A stretch of 64,000 bases of DNA from Aeromonas allosaccharophila (GTDB lineage Bacteria > Pseudomonadota > Gammaproteobacteria > Enterobacterales > Aeromonadaceae), in assembly GCF_000819685.1 (NCBI RefSeq), contig NZ_CDBR01000007.1, positions 24,655 through 88,654 on the forward strand. The letters run 5' to 3'. The notes under the pieces were generated by a model. The model was given only the letters and a program-made list of their open reading frames with translations. It had not been told where the DNA came from and made no database searches. Made by a program: the position numbers and the translations under genes. Shown here piece after piece: positions 31,087-40,718 of the stretch; position 1 is the stretch's first letter; each line of letters opens with the position of its first letter.

Positions 31087-32022
31087 ATGACCCAATTTGC
31101 CATTGCCTTCCCGGGACAAGGTTCCCAGTCCGTTGGCATGCTGGCCGAGCTGGCCGAACAACATGCCGTGATCAAGGAGACCTTCGCCGAGGCGAGCCAG
31201 GTGCTGGGTTATGACCTGTTTGCCCTGGTGATGGATGGTCCGGTTGAAGATCTGAACAAAACCTGGCGCACCCAGCCGGCGCTGCTGACTGCCTCTGTCG
31301 CCCTGTGGCGTCTGTGGCAACAGCAGGGTGGGGCAACGCCTGCCGTGATGGCGGGCCACAGCCTGGGTGAGTACTCCGCGCTGGTTTGCAGCGGCGCACT
31401 CGATTTTGCCGATGCGGTCAAACTGGTCGAGCTGCGTGGCCTGGCAATGCAGGAAGCCGTACCGGAAGGCACCGGCGCCATGGCTGCCATCATCGGTCTG
31501 GACAACGAATCCATCGCGGCCAACTGCGAAAAAGCAGCACAAGGGCAGGTGGTCTCTCCGGTCAACTTCAACTCCCCGGGCCAGGTGGTTATCGCCGGGC
31601 ACAAAGAGGCTGTTGAACGAGCCAACGTGCTGATGAAAGAGTCGGGCGCCAAGCGTGCACTGCCGCTGCCGGTCTCCGTTCCATCTCACTGCGCGCTGAT
31701 GAAACCTGCCGCAGAAAAACTGGCAGCTGCGCTGGACGGGATCGAGATCAAGGTTCCAACCATCGCGGTCATCAATAATGTCGACGTATCCTGTGAACAG
31801 GATCCGGCCGCCATCAAGCAAGCGCTGGTGCGTCAGCTGTTCAGCCCGGTTCGTTGGACCGAGACTGTCGAGCGGATGGCCAATGAGGGCGTAACTCTCG
31901 AGATCGAGATGGGACCGGGCAAAGTGCTGACCGGGCTCGCCAAGCGCATCGACAAGCGCGTGGAAGGTATTCACGCCAACGATGCCGCCTCTTTCGAGCA
32001 GGCGCTGGCCCAGATCAAGTAA
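31087..32022 (+). CDS. fabD: malonyl-CoA:ACP transacylase
   Basis: Loads malonyl groups onto acyl carrier protein. 311 residues with FPGQGSQ at the N-terminus, the nucleophile Ser92 in GHSLGEYSAL and the His in VPSHCALM. Two ATGs stand side by side; the second (31087) has AGGA 7 bases upstream and gives E. coli numbering. fabG follows after 13 bases. Confidence 0.97.
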   Translation: MTQFAIAFPGQGSQSVGMLAELAEQHAVIKETFAEASQVLGYDLFALVMDGPVEDLNKTWRTQPALLTASVALWRLWQQQGGATPAVMAGHSLGEYSALVCSGALDFADAVKLVELRGLAMQEAVPEGTGAMAAIIGLDNESIAANCEKAAQGQVVSPVNFNSPGQVVIAGHKEAVERANVLMKESGAKRALPLPVSVPSHCALMKPAAEKLAAALDGIEIKVPTIAVINNVDVSCEQDPAAIKQALVRQLFSPVRWTETVERMANEGVTLEIEMGPGKVLTGLAKRIDKRVEGIHANDAASFEQALAQIK

Positions 32023-32035
32023 ACAGGAGCAAGTG

Positions 32036-32770
32036 ATGAGTTTTACCGATAAGGTAGTGTTGGTGACCGGTGCCAGTCGTGGCATCGGCCGTGCGATTGC
32101 CGAGACTTTTGCGGCCCGTGGCGCCAAAGTCGTCGGGACGGCCACCAGCGAGAGCGGTGCCGAGGCGATCAGCGCCTATCTGGGCGACCATGGTTGCGGT
32201 ATGGCGCTGAACGTGACCAGCCAGGAATCCATCGAAGCCGTCTTTGCCGCCATCAAGGCGCGCTTTGGCGACATCGACATTCTGATCAACAACGCGGGGA
32301 TCACCCGTGACAACCTGTTGATGCGGATGAAAGATGACGAGTGGAACGAGATCATCGATACCAATCTGACCTCGCTCTACCGTCTGAGCAAACCGGTGTT
32401 GCGTGCCATGATGAAGAAACGTCACGGTCGCATCATCAGCATTGGTTCCGTGGTAGGCACCATGGGCAATGCGGGTCAGGTCAACTATGCTGCCGCCAAG
32501 GCGGGTCTGGTTGGTTTTACCAAATCGTTGGCGCGGGAAGTGGCATCCCGTGGTATCACAGTGAACGCGGTTGCCCCTGGTTTCATCGAAACCGACATGA
32601 CCCGTGCCCTGAATGACGATCAACGTGCCGGCATCATGAGTCAGGTGCCTGCCGCCCGTTTGGGTGATCCAAAAGAAATTGCCGCAGCTGTGGTATTCTT
32701 GGCTTCTGATGAAGCAGCCTATATCACCGGCGAAACCCTGCATGTTAATGGCGGGATGTACATGGTGTAA
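32036..32770 (+). CDS. fabG: 3-oxoacyl-ACP reductase
   Basis: NADPH-dependent reductase of the elongation cycle, a classical short-chain dehydrogenase. 244 residues: TGASRGIG cofactor loop near residue 12, NNAG near 86, the catalytic Ser-Tyr-Lys set with NYAAAKAG near 151, and the C-terminal VNGGMYMV. CAGGAG precedes the ATG at 32036. The gap to acpP is 158 bases. Confidence 0.97.
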   Translation: MSFTDKVVLVTGASRGIGRAIAETFAARGAKVVGTATSESGAEAISAYLGDHGCGMALNVTSQESIEAVFAAIKARFGDIDILINNAGITRDNLLMRMKDDEWNEIIDTNLTSLYRLSKPVLRAMMKKRHGRIISIGSVVGTMGNAGQVNYAAAKAGLVGFTKSLAREVASRGITVNAVAPGFIETDMTRALNDDQRAGIMSQVPAARLGDPKEIAAAVVFLASDEAAYITGETLHVNGGMYMV

Positions 32771-32853
32771 TCAATTTGTCGTGAGATCTGTTCAAATTTG
32801 CGATAGTACGCCGAAGTTTGGCACATTTCGTGGTTTGACCAGCGGCAAGCTAC

Positions 32854-32881
32854 TTGCAAACTCACGTCAATTGAATAAACT
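32854..32881 (+). promoter_or_regulatory. possible acpP promoter
   Basis: TTGCAA at 32854-32859 and TAAACT at 32876-32881 with a 16-base spacer lie in the 158-base fabG/acpP gap. acpP usually needs extra transcription because its product is very abundant; this site is a motif match only. Confidence 0.3.
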
Positions 32882-32928
32882 ACCCCAACCAGACGCAAAT
32901 AGCGTATTTTTAAAGGAAAATTCAGGTC

Positions 32929-33165
32929 ATGAGCAACATCGAAGAACGCGTAAAGAAAATCATCATCGAACAACTGGGTGTTAAAGAAGAAGACGTCAAG
33001 AACGCTGCCTCCTTCGTCGACGACCTGGGCGCTGACTCTTTGGATACCGTTGAACTGGTAATGGCGCTGGAAGAAGAATTCGATACCGAAATTCCTGATG
33101 AAGAAGCCGAGAAGATCACCACTGTTCAAGCGGCTATCGATTACATCACCGCTAATCAGGAATAA
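32929..33165 (+). CDS. acpP: acyl carrier protein
   Basis: A small acidic carrier (78 residues) that holds growing acyl chains on 4'-phosphopantetheine. The attachment Ser is in [10 protein letters not shown] (Ser37 counting Met). AAAGGA precedes the ATG. A terminator follows directly, so acpP likely forms its own abundant transcript. Confidence 0.99.
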   Translation: MSNIEERVKKIIIEQLGVKEEDVKNAASFVDDLGADSLDTVELVMALEEEFDTEIPDEEAEKITTVQAAIDYITANQE

Positions 33166-33180
33166 GTTCCTGTTCTGAAA

Positions 33181-33206
33181 GAAGCGGCCCAAGGGCCGCT
33201 TCTTTT
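33181..33206 (+). terminator. terminator of acpP
   Basis: A 10-bp stem (33181-33190 with 33193-33202) and TTTT tail, 15 bases beyond the acpP stop. Confidence 0.8.
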
Positions 33207-33247
33207 GTATTTGTTTCCTTTCAAATCACCTCTCGGAGACTACCTCA

Positions 33248-34489
33248 GTGTCAAAACGCAGAGTCGTGGTGACCGGCTTGGGGATGCTTTCCCCGGTGGG
33301 TAACACTGCCGAATCCAGCTGGCAAGCACTGCTCAACGGGCAGAGCGGCATTTCCCTTATCGATCACTTTGATGCCAGCGAGTTCGCAACCCGCTTCGCA
33401 GGTCTGGTCAAAGATTTCGATCCCGAGCAATACGGCATCAACCGCAAAGAAGCCCGCAAGATGGATCTCTTTATCCAGTACGGCGTGGCGGCGGGGATCC
33501 AGGCGCTGGATGATTCCGGCCTGACCATCAATGAAGAGAATGCCGAGCGTGTCGGCGTGGCGATTGGCTCCGGTATCGGCGGTCTGGGTCTGATTGAACA
33601 GAACCACAGCAGCCTGATCAACGGTGGCCCGCGCAAGCTGAGCCCCTTCTTCGTACCGTCCACCATCATCAATATGGTGTCCGGTCATCTCTCCATCATG
33701 AAAGGTCTGCAAGGGCCGAACATCGCCGTGACTACCGCCTGTACTACCGGTACCCATGCCATCGGCATGGCCGGTCGGATGATCGCCTACGGTGATGCGG
33801 ACGTGATGGTGGCTGGCGGCACTGAGAAAGCCTCCACCCCGATGGGGATGGGGGGTTTCGCGGCGGCCAAGGCGCTCTCCAACCGCAATGACGAGCCGCA
33901 AAAGGCGAGCCGTCCGTGGGACAAGGATCGCGACGGTTTTGTGCTGGGTGACGGTGCCGGTGTACTGGTGCTGGAAGAGTACGAACACGCCAAGGCCCGT
34001 GGCGCCAAGATCTACGCCGAGCTGGTCGGTTTTGGCATGAGCGGCGACGCCTACCACATGACTGCGCCTCCCGCCGATGGCAACGGTGGCGCCCGCGCCA
34101 TGAAAAATGCCATCAAGGATGCCGGTATCGCCCCCGAGCAGATTGGTTACATCAACGCCCACGGCACCTCCACCCCGCTGGGTGACGTGGCCGAACTGCG
34201 TGGTATGAAGTCGGTGTTTGGTGAGCACGCCAAATCCCTGATGATCAGCTCCACCAAGTCCATGACCGGTCACCTGCTGGGCGCCGCCGGTGCCATCGAG
34301 GCGATCATCACAGTGTTGGCACTGCGTGATCAGGTGGCGCCGCCCACCATCAACCTGGACAACCCGGATGAAGAGTGCGATCTGGATCTGGTGCCCCACG
34401 TGGCCAAGTCAGGCTGCTTCGAGTACGCCCTCTCCAACTCGTTTGGATTTGGCGGCACCAATGGCTCGCTGATCTTCAAACGCGTATAA
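33248..34489 (+). CDS. fabF: beta-ketoacyl-ACP synthase II
   Basis: Elongating condensing enzyme, also responsible for temperature control of unsaturated fatty acids in E. coli. 413 residues. The catalytic Cys is in [11 protein letters not shown] near residue 163, the two His residues in [11 protein letters not shown] and [11 protein letters not shown], and the C-terminal GFGGTNGSL loop is intact. The start is GTG at 33248, with GGAG about 10 bases upstream. Confidence 0.97.
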   Translation: MSKRRVVVTGLGMLSPVGNTAESSWQALLNGQSGISLIDHFDASEFATRFAGLVKDFDPEQYGINRKEARKMDLFIQYGVAAGIQALDDSGLTINEENAERVGVAIGSGIGGLGLIEQNHSSLINGGPRKLSPFFVPSTIINMVSGHLSIMKGLQGPNIAVTTACTTGTHAIGMAGRMIAYGDADVMVAGGTEKASTPMGMGGFAAAKALSNRNDEPQKASRPWDKDRDGFVLGDGAGVLVLEEYEHAKARGAKIYAELVGFGMSGDAYHMTAPPADGNGGARAMKNAIKDAGIAPEQIGYINAHGTSTPLGDVAELRGMKSVFGEHAKSLMISSTKSMTGHLLGAAGAIEAIITVLALRDQVAPPTINLDNPDEECDLDLVPHVAKSGCFEYALSNSFGFGGTNGSLIFKRV

Positions 34490-34510
34490 TTTGCCGCAGG
34501 GCAAAGACAC

Positions 34511-34542
34511 AGGCCCGATACTGCCGGTATCGGGCCTTTTTT
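34511..34542 (+). terminator. terminator of fabF
   Basis: A perfect 11-bp stem (34511-34521 with 34527-34537), TGCCG loop and T6 tail. Confidence 0.87.
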
Positions 34543-34557
34543 ATCGGAGGGATCCCT

Positions 34558-35364
34558 TTGCTTATCAATGGAATGAAGCTTGATACCATCTCGGCCCATG
34601 ATCGGGGGCTGGCCTATGGTGACGGTCATTTCACCACCATGGCGGTCAGGGATGGTCGTGTATTGCAGTGGCCTGCCCATCTGGCACGGCTGCAGCAGGC
34701 CAACAATCGGCTGGGATTGGCTGATCCTGACTGGGGTCTGTTGAGCCAGGAAGTTGAAGAGATGGTGGCCAACCAGTCACAATGCGTGGCCAAGATGATC
34801 CTGACCCGCGGCGAGGGTGGCAGGGGCTATGATGGCAGCGGATGTCAGCACTCGACCCGCATTGTCAGCCTGGCGCCATTTCCTACCCACTATGGCCAGT
34901 GGCAACAGCAGGGTATCGAGATGGTGGTGTGCCGCCAGCGGATCGGCGATGCCCCAATGCTGGCCGGGCTTAAAACCTTGAATCGTCTGGAGCAGGTGTT
35001 GCTGAAAAGCGAACTTGTCAGCCGTGATGCAGTCGAAGGGATAGTGCTTAACAGCCGCGGTTTTCTGACCGAAGGGGTCAGTGCCAATCTGTTTTGGCGT
35101 CGGGGCAAGACGGTGTTTACGCCGGATCTGGCCCGCGGTGGTGTCGATGGCATCATGCGCCGCCAGGTGATGGCGATGCTGAAACAGATGAGTATTGAGT
35201 TGCGTGTGGTAGAGGCTCCGCTGGAGTCACTATGGCAGGCGGAAGAGGTGTGGCTCACCAATACCCTGATGGGGGTGGTGCCGGTCAACGGCATCGAGGA
35301 TATTCATTATCCCGCAGCGGTATTGAGTCGCCGTTTACAGGAGCGTTTGGTCATTGAAGTTTAA
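34558..35364 (+). CDS. pabC: aminodeoxychorismate lyase PabC
   Basis: PLP enzyme releasing p-aminobenzoate from aminodeoxychorismate for folate synthesis. 268 residues of the class IV aminotransferase fold. Near the N-terminus is DRGLAYGDGHFTT, the PLP Lys is in LKTLNRLEQV, and GVSANLFW lies in the cofactor phosphate region. The frame is open further upstream, but TTG at 34558 has GGAGG 7 bases before it and gives the family N-terminus LLING. Overlaps mltG by 11 bases. Confidence 0.92.
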   Translation: MLINGMKLDTISAHDRGLAYGDGHFTTMAVRDGRVLQWPAHLARLQQANNRLGLADPDWGLLSQEVEEMVANQSQCVAKMILTRGEGGRGYDGSGCQHSTRIVSLAPFPTHYGQWQQQGIEMVVCRQRIGDAPMLAGLKTLNRLEQVLLKSELVSRDAVEGIVLNSRGFLTEGVSANLFWRRGKTVFTPDLARGGVDGIMRRQVMAMLKQMSIELRVVEAPLESLWQAEEVWLTNTLMGVVPVNGIEDIHYPAAVLSRRLQERLVIEV

Positions 35365-36355
35365 TCGGCTTTACACCCTGCTCGCGGGGGCGGCACTGAC
35401 TGTGGCCGTCGCCGGGGGCTATGTATATCACAAATGGCAACAGGTGGAGACGCTCACCAACAAGGGGCCGACCCGGCTCTATACGGTGGAGAAAGGCGCT
35501 CATGCTGCGCGCCTGATCGCCGAATTGGGGGAGGGGGAAACCAGCCCGTGGGCGGTGCGACTCTGGCTGCGCGGCCATCCCGAACTGGTGGCCATCAAAT
35601 CGGGCACCTATGAGATCAAGGAAGGGGCCCCCCTCAAGGAGACCCTCTCTCTGTTTGCATCAGGCAAGGAGTTTCACTTCAGCCTCACCTTCGTTGAAGG
35701 TTCCCGTTTCGAGGATTGGCAGAAGCAGCTCGCCAGCGCTCCATATCTCGAGCGGTTGACCGTTGAGCAATCCGAAGCCGATCTGGCGCAGGAGCTCGGC
35801 ATCGAGAATGGCAAGCTGGAGGGGTGGTTCCTGCCGGAAACGTACGCCTATACCACCCATGCCAGCGATCTCTCGATCTTGCGCCGCGCCCATCAGGATA
35901 TGGAGACCTTCCTGCAGCAGAGCTGGGAGAAACGTCAGGCCAACCTGCCTTACAAAACGCCCTATGAGGCGTTGATCATGGCCTCCATTATCGAGAAAGA
36001 GACTGGCCAGCCGGACGAGCGGGCGCAGATCGCCTCCGTATTCGTCAACCGTCTGCGTTTGGGGATGAAGTTGCAGACTGATCCCACCGTCATTTACGGG
36101 GTGAAGGATCGCTACGATGGCAACATTCGCCGCAGTGATCTGACCGACAAGAATCCCTACAACACTTATGTGATCGACGGTCTGCCGCCCACGCCTATCG
36201 CCATGCCGGGCAAGGCCTCCATCGAAGCAGCGCTCAACCCCAAATCGACCGACTATCTCTACTTTGTCGCCAAGGGGGGCGGTGCCCACTATTTCTCCAA
36301 GACCCTCGATGAACACAATCGGGCGGTTCGCGAATACATATTGAAGAAATCCTGA
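35354..36355 (+). CDS. mltG: endolytic murein transglycosylase MltG
   Basis: Inner-membrane enzyme that cuts nascent peptidoglycan glycan strands and sets their length. 333 residues: one N-terminal membrane helix (about 7-24), a LysM-like subdomain, then the YceG catalytic domain with the Glu in [13 protein letters not shown] and [10 protein letters not shown]. The start is TTG at 35354, inside the pabC end; no ATG is near. The stop overlaps the tmk ATG by one base (TGATG). Confidence 0.93.
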   Translation: MKFNRLYTLLAGAALTVAVAGGYVYHKWQQVETLTNKGPTRLYTVEKGAHAARLIAELGEGETSPWAVRLWLRGHPELVAIKSGTYEIKEGAPLKETLSLFASGKEFHFSLTFVEGSRFEDWQKQLASAPYLERLTVEQSEADLAQELGIENGKLEGWFLPETYAYTTHASDLSILRRAHQDMETFLQQSWEKRQANLPYKTPYEALIMASIIEKETGQPDERAQIASVFVNRLRLGMKLQTDPTVIYGVKDRYDGNIRRSDLTDKNPYNTYVIDGLPPTPIAMPGKASIEAALNPKSTDYLYFVAKGGGAHYFSKTLDEHNRAVREYILKKS

Positions 36356-36996
36356 TGTCTAAATTTATTGTTATTGAAGGTTTGGAAGGGGCAGGGAAGA
36401 GCTCTGCCGTACGTTACGTCACAGACTATCTGCAACACCACGGTATCGACCGGATCGAGTGCACCCGCGAGCCGGGTGGTACCCCGCTGGCCGAGCGGAT
36501 GCGTGCCATCGTCAAAGAGGTGCACGACGAGCGCCTCACCATCGAAGCCGAACTGCTGCTGATGTATGCCTCCCGGGTACAACTGGTGGAGACCCGCATC
36601 AAGCCCGCGCTGGCCGACGGTGTCTGGGTGGTTGGGGATCGCCACGATCTCTCCTCCCAAGCGTATCAGGGCGGTGGTCGCGGTATCGATCCCCAGCTCA
36701 TCGGTGCCATCAAGCAGGCGGTACTCGGCAACTTCAAGCCGGATCTCACCCTCTATCTCGATATTGATCCCGCCCTTGGCTTGCAGCGCGCTCGCCATCG
36801 TGGCGAGCTGGATCGCATCGAACTGGAGCAACTGAGCTTTTTCGAGCGTACCCGAGCGCGTTATCTCGAACTGGCCGCCAAGGATGATTCCATTGTGGTG
36901 ATCGATGCGGCGCAAACGCCGGAACAGGTCAAAGCGGCCATCGAGCGTGCATTGGATCACTATCTGTCGAACGAGCGCCTATGTATCCCTGGCTGA
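36355..36996 (+). CDS. tmk: thymidylate kinase
   Basis: Phosphorylates dTMP to dTDP. 213 residues with the P-loop [10 protein letters not shown] at residue 8, the DRH-type motif ([13 protein letters not shown]) and the lid Arg residues. Coupled to mltG upstream by a 1-base overlap and to holB downstream by a 16-base overlap, the usual proteobacterial order. Confidence 0.97.
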   Translation: MSKFIVIEGLEGAGKSSAVRYVTDYLQHHGIDRIECTREPGGTPLAERMRAIVKEVHDERLTIEAELLLMYASRVQLVETRIKPALADGVWVVGDRHDLSSQAYQGGGRGIDPQLIGAIKQAVLGNFKPDLTLYLDIDPALGLQRARHRGELDRIELEQLSFFERTRARYLELAAKDDSIVVIDAAQTPEQVKAAIERALDHYLSNERLCIPG

Positions 36997-37928
36997 TCCC
37001 CGACTGGCATGCCCTGAGCCAGACGGCCCAGTCCGGTCGTCTCGGCCACGCCTGGTTGCTGCTCGGCGATCCCGGTCTTGGCAAGGAGCAGCTTGCCGAG
37101 CGGTTGGCACGCTTGCACCTTTGCCAGCACCCCGATCGCGGAGAACCGTGCGGTCAGTGCCACTCCTGCCAGCTGTTTGACAAGGGTAACCACCCGGATC
37201 TCGGCACCATCGCTCGCGATAGCAAGACCATCGGGGTCGAAGCCATTCGCGAGATCTGCACCCGGCTGCAGGGCTCTGCCCAGCTCGGCCGCGGCAAGGT
37301 GGTGATCATTCCTGATGCAGAGCGGATGACCGAATCGGCGGCCAACGCCTTGCTGAAAACCCTGGAAGAGCCAGCCGGCGACAGCTTGTTGTTGTTGATC
37401 GCCTCCCAGGTTTCGCGGTTGCTCCCCACCATTCTCAGTCGCTGTCATAAACATGTCTGTCAGTTGCCTGCGGAAGGGGAGACGGTACGCTGGTTGGCCG
37501 AGCAGGGTCATCAGGCCACGTTGGCTCAGGTGCGGATCTGTCAGGGGGCCCCGCTGCGGGTACTCGACTATATCGAGCAGCAACAGGACGGTACTCGCCG
37601 CGAATTGCTGGAACAGTTTGTCGCCCTGAGTCAAAGTCCGGTCAAGGCGACGGCACTGTGCAGCCAGCTGGGTCAGGAGACGCAGGTCAGGTTGCACTGG
37701 TTGCAGCTCTTCTTGTGCGATGCCCTGAAAACCCAGGCCGGATGTGGTCACCATCAACTGGCGATGCCGGATCTGGCTATTTTGAGTCAGCGGTTAGCGG
37801 AGCTGCACTCCAGCGAAAAACTGCTGGAGGCAGAACAAGGTCTGGTTGACCTCAAGGCCGCTTGCCAGCCGGGGCAGCTCTCCAATCCCACCATCCATTT
37901 GATGAACTGGCTCAGTCGCTGGTTATAA
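36981..37928 (+). CDS. holB: DNA polymerase III subunit delta-prime
   Basis: Stator of the clamp loader. 315 residues: degenerate P-loop [10 protein letters not shown] near residue 29, a zinc-module CxxCxxC-type motif (CGQCHSC) near residue 57, and ILSRCHK near residue 153, matching the SRC motif that contacts neighbouring ATP sites. It begins inside tmk. A pilZ gene, often placed next in related bacteria, is absent; tatD follows after 25 bases. Confidence 0.94.
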   Translation: MYPWLIPDWHALSQTAQSGRLGHAWLLLGDPGLGKEQLAERLARLHLCQHPDRGEPCGQCHSCQLFDKGNHPDLGTIARDSKTIGVEAIREICTRLQGSAQLGRGKVVIIPDAERMTESAANALLKTLEEPAGDSLLLLIASQVSRLLPTILSRCHKHVCQLPAEGETVRWLAEQGHQATLAQVRICQGAPLRVLDYIEQQQDGTRRELLEQFVALSQSPVKATALCSQLGQETQVRLHWLQLFLCDALKTQAGCGHHQLAMPDLAILSQRLAELHSSEKLLEAEQGLVDLKAACQPGQLSNPTIHLMNWLSRWL

Positions 37929-37953
37929 GTACCGACAAGCAGAAAGGTTTTAT

Positions 37954-38733
37954 ATGTTACTCGTTGATTCCCACTGTCATCTCGATCGCCTCAGCTATGG
38001 CAGCAAGCAGACCAGCATGGCCGATGTACTGGCCAAGGCCGCGAAACTGGACGTGGGATATTTTCTCTGTGTCAGTGTCACTCAGGCACAGTTCCCGAGC
38101 ATGCTCGAGGCGATTGCCTCCTATCCCCAGGTGTTTGCCTCTTGCGGGGTACACCCGCTCAATCAGGAACCCGGTGTCGATGCCGCCCTGTTGCTGACCC
38201 AGGCGGCAGATGAGAGAGTAATCGCCATCGGCGAGACCGGTCTCGACTACTTCTACTCCCCCGAGAACAAAGAGGTGCAGCAAGCCTCTTTCCGCGAACA
38301 TATCCGGGTTGCCCGCGCCCTGAACAAGCCGCTGATCATCCACACTCGCGATGCCCAGCAAGATACCTTGCAGATCATGCGTGAAGAGGGAGCTGATCAG
38401 GTTGGCGGTGTGCTGCACTGCTTCACTGAATCCCTCGAGATGGCACAAGCGGCGATGGCGATGGGGTTCTATATCTCCATCTCCGGGATCGCCACCTTCA
38501 AAAATGCGTCCGCCCTGCAAGAGGTGGTCAAGGCTCTGCCCCTCGACCGATTGCTGGTCGAGACCGACTCGCCCTATCTTGCTCCCGTTCCGCATCGGGG
38601 GAGGGAGAACGAGCCCGCCTTCGTGCGAGATGTTGCCCAGTTTATTGCCGACCTGCGTCAGATCCCGCTTAGCGAATTGGCAGAAGCGACCAGCCGGAAT
38701 TTCTTTGAACTGTTCAAACTGGCGAAAAAATAA
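37954..38733 (+). CDS. tatD: TatD-family metal-dependent nuclease
   Basis: A 259-residue TIM-barrel metallohydrolase, the YcfH/TatD type, linked to 3'-5' exonuclease activity and DNA quality control. Metal ligands are visible in DSHCHLD at the start, GETGLDYF, IIHTRDA, LHCFTE and ETDSPYLAPVPHRG. It lies next to holB as ycfH does in E. coli and ends the cluster at a strong terminator. Confidence 0.94.
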   Translation: MLLVDSHCHLDRLSYGSKQTSMADVLAKAAKLDVGYFLCVSVTQAQFPSMLEAIASYPQVFASCGVHPLNQEPGVDAALLLTQAADERVIAIGETGLDYFYSPENKEVQQASFREHIRVARALNKPLIIHTRDAQQDTLQIMREEGADQVGGVLHCFTESLEMAQAAMAMGFYISISGIATFKNASALQEVVKALPLDRLLVETDSPYLAPVPHRGRENEPAFVRDVAQFIADLRQIPLSELAEATSRNFFELFKLAKK

Positions 38734-38737
38734 CACA

Positions 38738-38764
38738 GAAGCCCCGTTGTTCGGGGCTTCTTTT
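38738..38764 (+). terminator. terminator of tatD
   Basis: A 9-bp GC-rich stem (38738-38746 with 38752-38760), TTGTT loop and T4 tail. Confidence 0.83.
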
Positions 38765-38930
38765 ATTTCAAATACCAAGCTGATTACCCACCTGAATATC
38801 AACTCCGCACTACGTTATCTCTCACTCGCCCAACCAATTCAACTCGTTCATCCATACAAAACCGTGTCGAATAATACTCCTATGTTTCGTCTGTTCACTG
38901 TGGCCAATGGGTATTAAAACAGCATGCTAT

Positions 38931-38960
38931 AAGTATCGATAATATTCATTATCGATACTT
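38931..38960. repeat. perfect 13-bp inverted repeat upstream of tyrosine recombinase
   Basis: AAGTATCGATAAT and its exact complement are separated by ATTC. No T-run follows on either strand, so it is not a usual terminator. It lies 58 bases before the recombinase start in an AT-rich gap (38765-39018) with no gene. It could be an operator, or a binding or crossover site for the recombinase. Confidence 0.7.
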
Positions 38961-39018
38961 GATGTCTGTGGGGGATCCTGTAAGATCCTCTCAAACTTCA
39001 TATGAATCATAGTGTTCC

Positions 39019-40047
39019 GTGGCATATCCAACCTTGTCCAGTCCGGCTCATCAGTCACTGCAGACTGTTTTCGATGCGCAGCTAAATAGTCGGGCACGCC
39101 GCTTTTTGCGCAGTGCAAAAGCGGATTCCACCCTCAATGCCTATCAGGCGGATACCCGTATTTTTGTCTTCTGGTGCCAATTGCACGGGCTGGATCCGCT
39201 GCAAACCACCCATCACGACATCATGAACTTTCTGGCAGATCAGGCCGATGGCGTATTGGCCGACTGGGTTTGGCTGGATAAAGAGGAGGGGAAGGGGGAG
39301 CTGCGTAACGGTGAACCTCGTAAACCGGCAACCCTGGTAAGGCGTCTGGCGGGGATCCGTTATGCCTTCAAGCAGAAAGGCATTCATCCCATGCCCACCG
39401 AACATCCCGAAATCAAGGAGATGATGCGCGGTATTGTCAGGTTGGGGGATAACCGCAAACGCAAAACCGGCGCCCTGACGTTACAGCCATTGACCCAGGT
39501 GCTGGATGGCATCGACACCCATGATCTGGCGGGCTTGCGCGATCACACCCTGCTACTGCTGATGTTCAGTGGTGCTTTACGCCGTTCGGAAGCGGCGCGA
39601 ATTGAAGTGAGCGATCTCGATTTTGTGGGGCAGGGGATCCGCCTTCGTCTCAAACCGAGCAAGCATCAGCTCCATGAAACCGAGATAGCCCTGATCCCGG
39701 GCAAGCACTACTGTCCCGTATCAGCACTGCAAAACTGGCTGCGAAAAAGCCGGATCAACGAGGGGCCACTGTTTCGGCGCATGAATCGCTGGGGCCAATT
39801 GATGGCCGAACCACTTGGTCCCCAGGGCATTAACCTGATGATCAAGCGGCGAACCGGTCAAGCCATCGATGATCTCTACGTCAGTGGCCACAGCCTGCGC
39901 CGCGGATTTATCACCTCAGCGGTGACTGCCGGCAAACCGATGAACAAGATCATCGAAGTGACGCGCCACAAGGATATGCGGACCCTGCAGGAGTACTTCG
40001 ATGACGCCCATAAGTTCTCCGATCATGCGCTCGATGGTTTGCTTTGA
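39019..40047 (+). CDS. tyrosine recombinase/integrase (solo)
   Basis: A 342-residue site-specific recombinase. The N-terminal SAM-like DNA-binding domain spans about 20-135. The catalytic set is complete: Arg188 in GALRRSEA, Lys in KPSKHQ, His291 and Arg294 in GHSLRRGF, His317 in TRHKDM and nucleophile Tyr326 in LQEYF. The likely start is GTG, without a clear ribosome site. No phage or island genes flank it: core genes tatD and rsmF lie on either side, so this is not an obvious integrated element. A perfect inverted repeat lies upstream and a small ribbon-helix-helix-like gene downstream. Confidence 0.92.
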   Translation: MAYPTLSSPAHQSLQTVFDAQLNSRARRFLRSAKADSTLNAYQADTRIFVFWCQLHGLDPLQTTHHDIMNFLADQADGVLADWVWLDKEEGKGELRNGEPRKPATLVRRLAGIRYAFKQKGIHPMPTEHPEIKEMMRGIVRLGDNRKRKTGALTLQPLTQVLDGIDTHDLAGLRDHTLLLLMFSGALRRSEAARIEVSDLDFVGQGIRLRLKPSKHQLHETEIALIPGKHYCPVSALQNWLRKSRINEGPLFRRMNRWGQLMAEPLGPQGINLMIKRRTGQAIDDLYVSGHSLRRGFITSAVTAGKPMNKIIEVTRHKDMRTLQEYFDDAHKFSDHALDGLL

Positions 40048-40166
40048 TATGACTGCGTTACTGCATATTTTATGTTAAATGATATCTTGTTGATCTGATG
40101 ATATATTTGCCGAGCAGCCAACAGCCCAAGGTGGAAGGGCCATCGTCCAATGGATAAGGGCAGGCT

Positions 40167-40493
40167 ATGAGAGATAACAAATCCGAAAATAGGGCATTGC
40201 AAGGACATATGAGCCAGGAAATGACAGCGCGTGAAGAGCAAGAAGCGGCCCCCCAAAACAATGCCGAGCGGCAGCGCCAGCATGTAAAACGCAAGCAGGA
40301 GACCCATACCCGATTGCAATGCTGGATCAGCAATCGCCATGCCGAACGATTGGCCGCTCTGGGTATCCATCTCGAAGACAGTCAGGCATCACTCATCGAG
40401 CAGGCGATCGATCTGCTCTATCAACATGAGCTGGGCAGGGAATCCCTGTTTGAAAACAGAGTTGCCACGCTGGTCGAAGAGACTGTTGAATAG
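40167..40493 (+). CDS. small basic protein, possible ribbon-helix-helix DNA-binding protein
   Basis: 108 residues; no family is recognised with certainty. The first half is very polar (Glu, Gln, Arg, Lys). The second half, from RLQCWISNRHAERL to SLIEQAIDLLYQHE, has the strand-helix-helix pattern of CopG/Arc-type proteins. It follows the recombinase by 119 bases in the same direction and may regulate or assist it. GC-content and codon use look like neighbours. Confidence 0.65.
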   Translation: MRDNKSENRALQGHMSQEMTAREEQEAAPQNNAERQRQHVKRKQETHTRLQCWISNRHAERLAALGIHLEDSQASLIEQAIDLLYQHELGRESLFENRVATLVEETVE

Positions 40494-40529
40494 CGCCAAG
40501 AGTGAAGCAACGGCCATTTGATAAGAGAT

Positions 40530-40563
40530 AAAAAAAGCCAGGTACGAATTCCTTGTACCTGGC
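40530..40563 (-). terminator. probable terminator of rsmF
   Basis: A perfect 9-bp stem (40537-40545 with 40555-40563), 9-base loop and a run of T residues on the minus strand. It is 155 bases past the rsmF stop; the intervening stretch shows no gene. Confidence 0.7.
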
Positions 40564-40718
40564 ATAGGGGAATTGGCTCCTTGCAGAGCCGTGCGCTAAC
40601 TGGTGTTCGGATTGCCTTAAGCTTAGACAAGGCTCAAGGCTTTTCAAGATCCCGATAAAAGTTCAACCGCAGTGTGGGTATCCAGACTCGTTCAAGTGCT
40701 TATGCACCGAACAACCCA

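Noticed and set aside
36981..36996. tmk/holB 16-base overlap as a sequence error
   Set aside because: Both proteins are full length with intact ends, and similar overlaps are usual at this junction in proteobacteria.
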